64,000 nt of DNA from Diphasiastrum complanatum (Eukaryota > Streptophyta > Lycopodiopsida > Lycopodiales > Lycopodiaceae), in NCBI GenBank assembly GCA_029204225.1, contig CM055095.1:40852141-40916140 (forward strand), read 5' to 3'. The notes beneath the pieces were generated by a model, which searched no databases, was not told the DNA's origin, and worked only from the letters and a program-made list of their open reading frames with translations. Below are positions 55,837-64,000 of this stretch, piece by piece. Each line of letters begins with the position of its first letter. The stretch's first letter is position 1. The position numbers were made by a program, and so were the translations under genes.

Positions 55837-57564
55837 TTGTTATTAGATATAAAATTATTTAAACTTTTAGATTTAAGCTTTTAGTCATTATAGTTTAAAC
55901 TTGATTCTTGTTTTTGTTTGGAGCATGAAGCAATGCTTAAAAATGGTTTTAGTTGCTATTGCTGAGGGAAAAGATCCGGTCTATTCATTACGAGTTCAAA
56001 AGGTGTATCTATTGGACCTCGCAAGCCCGCTTCTACTATTGCTCATGTCACAAAGCTGGCCTCTGAAAATGTTGAGGATGAAACCGTAGTCGTCCCTCAT
56101 TTTTTAAAAAAAAGATCTCATAATATTTCTGAGACTTCGCTCACTAGACCTAAGTCACGCCCAAAGACCATAGCTACACATCGCCATAAGTCCATCCCTT
56201 CTGCTGAAAGCAAAAAAGCCGTCACCGAATCATCTTTGTCGCTACTTGGTGCATCCATCTGCCCATTACAAGACAACTCTGAACTAGCCAAATTAAGAGA
56301 GGATATCCATAAAACAAAACAAATAAAAGAAACAACTTTAACTTTAGACATAAAACAATGTGATAGGCCACCTGTAGACCCAATAACAGGAGACAGGCCA
56401 ATGTAAGTTAGAGAGCCTAATGAAACACATGCACATAATTTAAAAATAAAATTTAAAGATCATACACAGGCCATAATTACTCCCTTTGTTGTTTTGGTTG
56501 ATCCCAACGAATGCAACGATGTTGCAAATTTTGATTTTTCTTTATTAGATTCATATCATTTTTTTGTTCTTGGGGGGATACACAGTTTACAAGCTTGAAA
56601 ACAATTATCTCAAGAATATCCCCATATCCCAAGCTTTCGAACTATGAGTGCCATTGCATTTGTTGGCCTGACAGTGGAAGAACTAAAATTATTGGCTTGG
56701 GACCACAATATTGATCAGGACTACTGGATGAAGATGACCGTGATACAAAGAATTCGTTTTTTTCACAAAGAATACATGAGAGTCTCCAAAGCAGGAGATG
56801 TGAATCAACTTGAGCTAAAAGCAATATGTGCTCAAGAGACAGGCCTGTCTTTTGATTCGAAAAATCCTACGCAGAGCCTTACTGAATACGATAATTTTTT
56901 TCAGCTTGCGTAATTTGTTTGGTTATGCTCGTCATGGAATGCTCTGGTCATAATATATGTTATAATCTTTTTAAATTGTTTTTATCAGACTAAAATTTTG
57001 AACTCAATTTTAATATTGGTTAAATTCTTTATCAATAACTTTTTTTTTTATTTCAGATGTGGGTCCTTGTTGATAAAATTTTTGATAAGTGAGAAACTTT
57101 TCAAATAGAAGGCCAATTTGCTCAGGGTGCCTCAAAGTCCAAAAAAAAAGGTTGTGAGCACTCAAACTCTGAAGCCAATCCCTACTGAAATGGGAATATC
57201 AGAGTGGAAGAATATACAAGGAATTAGCTCTTCAGAGCTAATAATAAGTGTTCTTTCAAGAGTTGCCGATGGTCAACTTTCTCTGGCAGAAATGGGAAAA
57301 GAATTTCAGAGGTAATAATCATAATTTATATATTTATTTTCATGTTATCTTTTTTAATAAGATGATTTTCATAATCTGGTTGGATTTTTAACAATTATAT
57401 TTTTTAAATGTAGGCACAAATTATTTATGAAAGTTCAAGAAGCTCTTGTGACAGATTTAAATTGTCAAGATTTCGATGAGTGTCAAAGACTTTATCCTCT
57501 GAGCAACCGAAATGAAGCCCTGAGTCCATTTTTTATTTTGTTTAGAGACATGGTATTTATTTCA

Positions 57565-57716
57565 CCCATGCTTAGCATAGGTGCTTATTAATTGTTTCTT
57601 TTCTATATTCTATGTCTCCTATGCTAAGTACAGTTTTTTCTTGATTTAATTTTTTTTTTGGTAAGTTAAGTCTCCTATTCTATTTTATATTTTTTGTCTC
57701 CCATGCTAAGCATAGC
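57565..57716. repeat. Three palindrome copies in intron 4
   Basis: CCCATGCTTAGCATAGG at 57565-57581, CCTATGCTAAGTACAG at 57618-57633 and CCCATGCTAAGCATAGC at 57700-57716 lie in the intron between 57553 and 57730, within about 150 bp. Confidence 0.8.
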
Positions 57717-58952
57717 TTTTTCCTTTTCAGTCTCCCGAAGACAAAAAAAACAAAGTCCTTCTAAAGCAATTCAAGAGATATATTGCAGAAACAGAAAAAA
57801 TGGATAGGGAGAGATTGACACGGGGTGATACCATTGCGGAGGAGGATCCATTAGAGACCTACCTTCCCAAAAGTGTCAATGATCAACCATGCTTTTATTA
57901 TGTTGAGGAGGGCGACTGCAGACAAATTTTAAAATTTTTAAGAAGAAGGCCTTATACATTCTGCATCGCCGATATACCATATGGATTTCAGATCAAGGAA
58001 TCATTAAATGATGATACCCCTTTCAAATTCACTGCAATCCATAGTTTTATGCAGGGCTTTCTTGAAGTCACAACTTCTCCAATTTGGAGAGTTGTTATTT
58101 TTCATTCTTCTTGGCAGTCAGCATCAGTATAGAAAGCTCTATTAATTTTCTGTAATGCGAGAATTGAGAATGTTGTGTGGTAAGTTCTTAAGTTCCTGAA
58201 TTATCAATTCGTATTTTAACTCGTAATTTTATTTTAAATTTTTTATTTTAAAATTAAAATTTTAAATTGATTTTACTTTTAATCTTCCATGTCAGGTACA
58301 AGCCCAATGTCAGGAACTCGGGAGGAGCTCGACTTTGCAATGAAATAGAATACATAACCATCGGTTATTATTCTTTGGATGGCAAACGCTCGATGCTGCA
58401 TTATAACACTTCCGGATTGACAAGTTTTGGAAACTTGTTCCAATATCCAGCTGTGACAAAGACATTAAAAAATCCAATGACGGGTTCCGTGGCTTGTCCC
58501 TACCAAAAGCCACAACAATTAATTAATCATTTAATTGATTTTTCTCTCACCCAACTGATTAAGTTCTAGATTTATTTAGCGGTATCTGCACTACGAGCGC
58601 ATGTGCTGTTCAAAAAGGCAGACATGTTGTTACAGTAGATTTAGATACTAATTTAGTTGATTTTATAAAAATGAGAATGAAATTTCTTGTAATTTTGCCA
58701 GATGAATTATCTAAGGTGGGAAAGAGTTTGGACAGTGAGAATACAATAATTCCCTTGTCCAAGGAACCTCAGCCTCCGGCTAGCGGAAAAGTAGGCGACA
58801 CAGAAGAATTTGCTGATGTCTTGGTTCAAGATTACAATGTAGTAATTGTAGTCGAGGAAATTGTAGAAGAGGTGCCACTTGATAGTACAGTGGCTACTCA
58901 AGAAAAAACAAAAGAAAAATATGTAAATGACATCGATGATTTTTGGGAATAA

Positions 58953-59730
58953 TATTTTAAAGAATATTGTGTTATATTTTTTGATGTATTGTGTTTTGAA
59001 TTCTTTTTGATTGATTTAATATTTTTAAATTTATTTTTTAACGATTTAAAATTTAAAATTTGAAATATCTTAAAATTTTTAACATTGATAATTATTACCA
59101 AAAACTAAAATTGTAATGATTTGTCAAGTTTACAATATTTTAATTTTAGATGTGTTTTTATAATATTTTTTGTCCAAAAAATATTGTTAAAATCTATAGG
59201 AAATGAAATTTTTTTTTTATCACAAATAATTTAATCTCGATTATTGTAAACTAATCTTATTTGCGTTTATTTAATATTTAAATATTTAATAAACTTACGT
59301 GGGTGTAAGTAAAGATTTCTTAAAATTTTTAAATTTTAAAAAATATTAATTCAAATTTTTAACATAATTTTAAAAATATTTTTTTCGATACAAGAATTGT
59401 AATTTAGAAAACTTTTAAAATTCCAACAAAAAAAAAAAAACTATAACTTCTGTTTTTAGTAAGCAAAAAATATCTTTTAAGTATTTTAGTGGTTGTGTAT
59501 CTAATGATCTTATTTTAAATAGTATTATTATTTGATATAAGCTAATTTTAAGCTATCTATAAAAATCTGTTGACCAAATTTTTGTAGCTTAAATTATTTT
59601 CTTGCAAAATAAAACATTTTTTTACCATTACAATATATTTATTTGAAGCATTTTAAATTTGAATACTTTTAAAAAAAATTAATAAATTTAAAAAAAATGG
59701 GTCTTCAAGTCATTTCTCTTTTTTTTCGTC
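58953..59730. other. Very AT-rich stretch, no gene seen
   Basis: Long A and T runs (TTTTAAATTT-type words) and no coding capacity. It may be the 3' flank of the transposon-like region; no terminal inverted repeat was recognised. Confidence 0.4.
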
Positions 59731-60700
59731 ATCATGTTATTAGTTCCATGTGAAGATAGTGCCATGCTGTAGTGGCATGCTCCAGTGGTACACACAAGCA
59801 GAGATGCTCTTCCAGTTTTTCGAGTTCAAAATTCCTTAGTGAAAGAGAGAACAGAGCCTCTACCTGATGTACCAGGTTTATGAAAGCTTTGTAGACAAAC
59901 AGTTGATGTTTTGCATTGATATTCTCAATCTTCAGCTCTATGTCTACTTGGCTATTAGCAGTCTTACAACCTTTGGCTTCCCAAGTGGCCGTAAAGAGAA
60001 ACCGGTGAAGCTGACCAACATGATGCAGCAATCCTATGCCAAGTTCCTTGACACCTCAGTCGACAAGTGGAAGAACAAGGATGGCATCATGCTCAAAGCC
60101 ATCAAATACAAGGAACTCAACGTTGCCTATGCCTACCTCACCAGGTACACATATACACACAAGGCACATCTGTTGCAGATTCCCCTCCAGATTTTTGCCA
60201 TGCTCAAAGAATCCTATGAAGCCCGCCACAACATGTATAATTGGGAAGAATTCATCTCTAGATGAACGTCGTACAAAGAAGCAACACGACTGATCATCAC
60301 CACGATCCTCTCAACTTGCTAATACCACACCACCACCGAAGAAGTAGAGGATGAAGATGACCACCAGCAAACCAGCTCCTAAATCAAAGATGGAGTCACC
60401 CACCGCCATCTAAGACCAAGAAACTGACTCCAAGGAAACAAAAGAAGAAGATGGCTTGGTAAGAAGATGTTCCATCCAGCAGCGAAGACAATGAAAATGA
60501 AAAGGAAGGCAGCCTTCAGACGATGACAAACCTCACCTGCTGTCTCCTCACCTCAGGTCCAGATCATGGACACCCAACAGCCACCAGTGTAATCACCTGC
60601 TCGACCCTCCAAACCTCAGTCCCCATCGGGACCACTTCAAGCTATTACATGACTCCATTGTGTCCAGTCGACAAAGGTTCTATGGTGGCCATCCAACCAC
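59731..60700 (+). pseudogene. Unrecognised coding-like region, probably gag-like relic
   Basis: 59867-60262 is open: QVYESFVDKQLMFCIDILNL, GFPSGRKEKPVKLTNMM, AYAYLTRYTYTHKAHLLQIP, ESYEARHNMYNWEEFIS. After a stop the frame continues TSYKEATRLIITTIL, then an acidic stretch (EEVEDEDDHQQTSS) and a basic one (KKMFHPAAKTMKMKRKAAFR). Such an acidic-basic tail fits a gag-like protein, but no zinc knuckle is seen and the family is unknown. Confidence 0.3.
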
Positions 60701-61056
60701 TGCTTATGGTATGGGACATAAGTAGGGTTTGGATCTTGAGAATGCTATGGAGTGTTGTGGTATGCTTGTGATTTGTTTATGGTTAGCAAGGAGGTGCTAG
60801 ATAGGTCTTGCTTGGACCTTGGATCTAGCTATGGTTGGGTGGTGAATACTTGAGGCCAGCTTGTTATCCTTCTTTGTGTTTAAAGAGTAGGGACACAGGT
60901 GGAGGAAAGATCCTTGGAGGCTTGCAGATCCTTACTTGCAGGTGGAGGCATCCTAGCTTGGAGTTGGGAAGCATCTTGAAGCTTGCAGATTGCTTGGAGG
61001 ACATTTGGAGGCTCTACCTTGGATTTGGAGGTCTTCCTCACCTCTACTTGTAAAAG

Positions 61057-61068
61057 TGGTATCAGAGC
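61057..61068 (+). other. Primer site of the gypsy element
   Basis: TGGTATCAGAGC, complementary to initiator tRNA-Met, as in several plant gypsy clades. It is preceded by TTGTAAAAG rather than CA, so either the LTR end has mutated or a few bases separate them. Confidence 0.75.
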
Positions 61069-62067
61069 TAGACAAAGGATGGTAACCTTTCTAACCTTCT
61101 TCAAGTTCTATTAAGATCACCAACTAAATTTTTTTTTGGAGAAGATTATAGGCTTTTCTAGTTGTAGGAAGCTTGTAGTTGAAGTACCCAATGAATCTAG
61201 TTCTCTTTGGAAGAGAGTAGTGATGCTTATAGAATTGTTTAGGGGCTGATTTTTTATCATGTTAGAGTAGTTTTAAAGTGGGCTTTGGTTTTTTAAAAGT
61301 TCTGAAAAAATATTTGTGGGGTGGTTAGAGGAAGTCTTCCTCTACATACACAAACTTTTTTTTGCAAAAAGATTGATTCTAGCTGTGTGAAGTGTTTGAA
61401 GTTCTGATTTTCATTTTGAAGTTCTGTTTTTCATACCTTAAATCTGAAATTAGATCTGAAAAGTGAAGTTTTCATTCAAACTTCATTAGTTACACCCTTT
61501 TATCTCCTAGTTTCATGAAGATGGCAATGTAGGAAGGGAATGGTAGTGTAACTTTGTGCATAAAACAAGTTTTGAAATTCTATTTTTTGTCATTTTGAAG
61601 TTCTGATTTTCAGACCTGTAAATCTGAAAATCAGATCTGAAAATTGAAGTTTTCATAAAGTTTCATTAGGTATCCATTTCTAGACACTAGTTTCTTGGTT
61701 TTGGAAATCTAGAATAGTGAGAAATGTGAAAACTTTGGTTGCTTTTGAAATGACAAATGAAATTGGAATGGGAATGGAAACTTTATGTAAACATTAGCTT
61801 GGATTAGTTAATTGAAGTTTACATAAAGATTTGGTTTTCATTTTTGCTTTTGATTAAGGCAAGTGTAGCTTGTTGTTGTTTTCCTCTTAAGCTTGGATTG
61901 AGCTTGCAAATAGTAGGCTTGGATTGAGCTTATAAACAATAAGATTGAATGAATAGAGATAAATGGTTTTTATTTGCATTGGATGTAACAATTGAAGCAT
62001 TTCTATCATTCTAATTTGAGCACTTATTGTTGTATTTGCATAATAGGAAAATACACAAGCAACCCCA
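61069..62067 (+). other. Leader of the gypsy element with a direct duplication
   Basis: Two related blocks of about 125 bp lie at about 61401-61530 and 61588-61710, sharing GAAGTTCTGATTTTCA, ATCTGAAAATCAGATCTGAA and GAAGTTTTCAT. ATCTGAAATTAGATCTGA-type segments could form hairpins. No ORF. Confidence 0.6.
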
Positions 62068-62950
62068 ATGGATCAAACCAATGAAAACCCAACAGTTGAT
62101 CTATCAAACCCATCCAATGTGGCACAAGCTCTTGAACTTTTATACCAACAAATTCAAGCCACTAATAAGCAGCTTCTTGAAACTAATCAAAGAAACCAAG
62201 ACTTAGAGTCTAGATTAGCCAATCAGAAGAAACATGTAGTTCCACCTCCTGTAAAAGTGTTTAAGGGAGAGAAGAAAGATAGTGGTAAGTTCTTGGTTAA
62301 ATGTTTGGAACAAATACTTTGCCATGAACCAATTCCCTGAATCTGAGAAGTTATCCACTGTCACCATGTTCCTTGAAGGAAGAGCCCTAGTTTGGTGGGA
62401 TGACTTAGTTGCAAAGGGCAATCAACCTTGTACATGGGATGATTTTTGCAAGCTTTTTAGGGATTATTTTCTACCACTTTTAAATGACTATGAACACTTT
62501 CAAAAGTTGAGTCGTCTAACCATGAATAAAGGTTTGGAACAATTTATTCAAGATTTTCATGAGTACCTGAATCCACTTTATAGTGATATTCCACCTAAGG
62601 TACAAATGTTAATGTTCATTGATGGATTACCAAAAGATTATCAAGTGGATGTTCGTAGGAACCATCCAAAAATCCTAGAAGATGCTATTAGGGCTGCAAA
62701 ATACTTTGATGACACACCTAAGCCACCTAGGGGTCAACAACCTAATGAGCAGTAAAAAGGTTTTCAATTTAAGTAGAAGGATAGGGAAGTTGTTAGTGAA
62801 ACACATCCCAATTCCAACAATCCTAAGAAAACCAAAAAAAACTTTAAAAACCATCAAGGTGGCAATGATAAAGCTGAAGCTCGTAAGAAGAACCTGTGCT
62901 TCAAGTGCAATGGCGAGGGTCACTTTGCATGAGATTGTGTCAAATAACCA
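62068..62950 (+). pseudogene. Gypsy gag, frameshifted
   Basis: ATG 62068 begins a coiled N-terminus (NVAQALELLYQQIQATNKQL). A frameshift near 62300 leads to the capsid part: MFLEGRALVWWDDLVAKGNQ, WDDFCKLFRDYFLP, LEQFIQDFHEYLNPL and FIDGLPKDYQVDVR. After a stop at 62753 comes a zinc knuckle CFKCNGEGHFA, stop, DC (62900-62940). It is a Retrotrans_gag-type protein, inactive here. Confidence 0.82.
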
Positions 62951-63069
62951 GCTTCTACCTCAGGTAATCTATCTTGAAGTAATGAGATGGATGTATTTTG
63001 TCCTTAGTTCTTTAGTCTTTGGACCTAATGACCTTAAGTGCATTAAAAGTAAAGAAATTGAACAAGGTA

Positions 63070-63640
63070 ACCGTTAAGAATAGACATCCACTGCCGTGGA
63101 TGGATGACCTAATAGATTATCTTGGTGGTGTTGGGTACTTTACCAAGATAGATATAAGGTTGGGATTCCATCAGATACGCATTAAGACAGAAGATATACC
63201 AAAAATCGGGTTTTGAACTCGCTTTGGTCACTACAAATTTTTGGTGTTGCTTTTAAGTTTGACCAATGCACCAACAACTTTCCAATAGATGATGAACGAT
63301 TTGTTCAGGCCATATTTGAAAAGATTCGTAGTGGTATTCTTAGGTGATATCCTAGTATTCAATAAGACTTTGGCAGAACATAAAGAGCATCTTAGGACTG
63401 TCTGGGACATCCTAAGAAGGGAAAAGCTCTTTGCCAAAGAGTCTATGTATGACTTTTTTTGCGAAGGAATTGTCCTACTTGGGGCATAAGATTTCCAAAC
63501 GGGGAGTGGGAATTGAGGCCGATCGTATCCAGAGGTCTATTGATTGGCCTATTCTCACCACAGTTTGGGAAATCAAGTCTTTCTTGGGGTAGTAAGATTT
63601 TTACCGTCGGCATATTCCCCAATCTGCTCGACTGGCATTT
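63070..63640 (+). pseudogene. Gypsy reverse transcriptase, truncated and mutated
   Basis: It begins abruptly at NRHPLPWMDDLIDYLGGVGY, FTKIDIRLGFHQIRI, then after a stop FGHYKFLVLLLSLTNAPTTF, MMNDLFRPYLKRFVVVFLGD and ILVFNKTLAEHKEHLR. The catalytic (Y/F)xDD box reads FLGD, losing the first aspartate. The protease and the first third of RT are deleted between 62950 and 63070. Confidence 0.82.
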
Positions 63641-63656
63641 CCGCTTACCCTAGGCC

Positions 63657-64000
63657 TTGAAAGGCTATGAGAAGCTAAGCCGGAGGGCTAAGAGTCGACT
63701 GGTGGTGTGGACGGAGGATACAAATAATTGTTTTGAGTTGCTTAAAAAAAGTGTCACTTTGGAACCAATACTAATCATTGGCAATCCTAATAAGACTTTT
63801 GCGGTTAGGACCGATGCTAGTGATTATGCTATTGGAGCTGTTTTGATGCAGGATGGACATCATGTGGCTTATGAAAGCAAGAAACTCAATCTTGCTCAAT
63901 CTAGGTATTGTACCTATGAGAAGAAACTGTTTGCAATTGTTCATTCCTTGAAAATTTGACGACATTATTTGTGTGGAGCCAGATTTGAAGTTTTGACGGA
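63657..64000 (+). pseudogene. Gypsy RNase H, cut by window end
   Basis: WTEDTNNCFELLKKSVTLEP is the RT-RNase H connection. FAVRTDASDYAIGAVLMQDG holds the first catalytic aspartate, and RYCTYEKKLFAIVHSLK the glutamate helix. A stop at 63957 is followed by RHYLCGARFEVLTD in frame. Confidence 0.85.

Larger units (their letters stand above)
55436..58952 (+). pseudogene. ParB-like plus amino DNA methyltransferase gene, multi-exon, disrupted
   Basis: Approximate exons: 55436-55783 (donor GTGAGT), 55919-56912, 57057-57311, 57414-57552, 57731-58179 and 58296-58952, with consensus GT...AG borders. Exon 2 encodes a ParB/sulfiredoxin-like domain: ITPFVVLVDPNECND, then YHFFVLGGIHSLQA (the GxH box), LTVEELKLLAWDHNID and VIQRIRFFHKEYMR. 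Exons 5-6 encode a beta-class amino methyltransferase: CFYYVEEGDCRQIL, motif IV FCIADIPYGF (57965-57988), ARLCNEIEYITIGYYS, PYQKPQQLINHLI and motif I DLFSGICTTSACAV (58569 on), GRHVVTVDLDTN. Motif IV precedes motif I, as in PF01555. Stops lie at 55963, 56404, 56596, in exon 3 and at 58131; frameshifts in exon 1, at an A-run near 57145 and near 58562. It is probably transposon-borne. The intact ancestor would modify DNA at N6 of A or N4 of C. Confidence 0.65.
60701..64000 (+). mobile_element. Ty3/gypsy element, decayed, continues past the window
   Basis: Primer site, about 1-kb leader, gag with zinc knuckle, then RT and RNase H with the protease and RT N-terminus deleted. Integrase and 3' LTR would lie beyond 64000. 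The left LTR boundary is not resolved; 60780-61056 is purine-rich and could be LTR. Confidence 0.75.

Noticed and set aside
55919-56912. Stop-codon recoding in the ParB exon
   Set aside because: Both TGA and TAA occur, and frameshifts and further stops lie elsewhere in the gene; pseudogenisation explains all of them.
59732-60031. 99-codon reverse-strand ORF
   Set aside because: It lies opposite a longer forward frame with a more consistent continuation; no motif supports it.

Overview
The window looks like nuclear DNA of a land plant with a large, transposon-filled genome. Evidence: Ty1/copia and Ty3/gypsy elements with TGGTATCAGAGC (initiator tRNA-Met) primer sites, a plant-type UBA-domain gene, plant-style introns and a CACTA terminus. 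The species cannot be named; the mix of element families suggests a gymnosperm, fern or other non-crop lineage, but that is inference.

Layout. 1-16.6 kb is a stack of nested copia elements: CopA (1-5239, young, with an intact 1024-codon gag-plus-novel ORF and no pol), a piece of reverse-strand gypsy integrase (5240-5624), CopB (5625-10708, full gene order but decayed), CopC (10709-12891, the 3' part of a CopA-like element) and CopD (12892-16591, truncated). 16.6-18.5 kb holds a decayed reverse-strand multi-exon pseudogene, probably transposase-derived. 18.7-19.2 kb is a solo LTR. The only convincing intact host gene is the 705-aa UBA protein at 24236-26353, with a 5' UTR exon and long leader intron. 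27.5-30.1 kb is an unrecognised reverse-strand pseudogene. 30.2-31.5 kb is a copia junction, 32.2-35.5 kb a reverse-strand non-LTR retrotransposon, 36.4-37.3 kb a minisatellite. 41.9-48.1 kb contains more copia remains, and 60.8 kb to the end is a Ty3/gypsy element running off the window.

The most interesting part is 50-59 kb. Two divergent multi-exon genes, both now disrupted, share a roughly 0.8-kb intergenic region. The reverse-strand gene (54654 to 52013) has motifs of a DDE-like transposon-associated family (DUF7869-like). The forward gene (55436-58952) joins a ParB/sulfiredoxin-like domain to a beta-class amino DNA methyltransferase with motif IV DIPY, a QKP motif and motif I DLFSG. The region between them carries nine copies of a 17-bp palindrome, CCTATGCTNAGCATAGG, and four more copies lie in introns of the ParB-methyltransferase gene. 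Two further gene pieces lie to the left (50077-50700 forward, 50757-51190 reverse). The second piece is homologous to part of a separate BAH-like gene at 37.8-39.8 kb; both loci also carry an unusual TTCGAG-studded T-rich tract. I infer a large complex DNA transposon family encoding its own DNA methylase, with a palindromic site that could be its ParB-like, transposase or methylation target. This is a hypothesis from motifs read by eye; no database search was possible.
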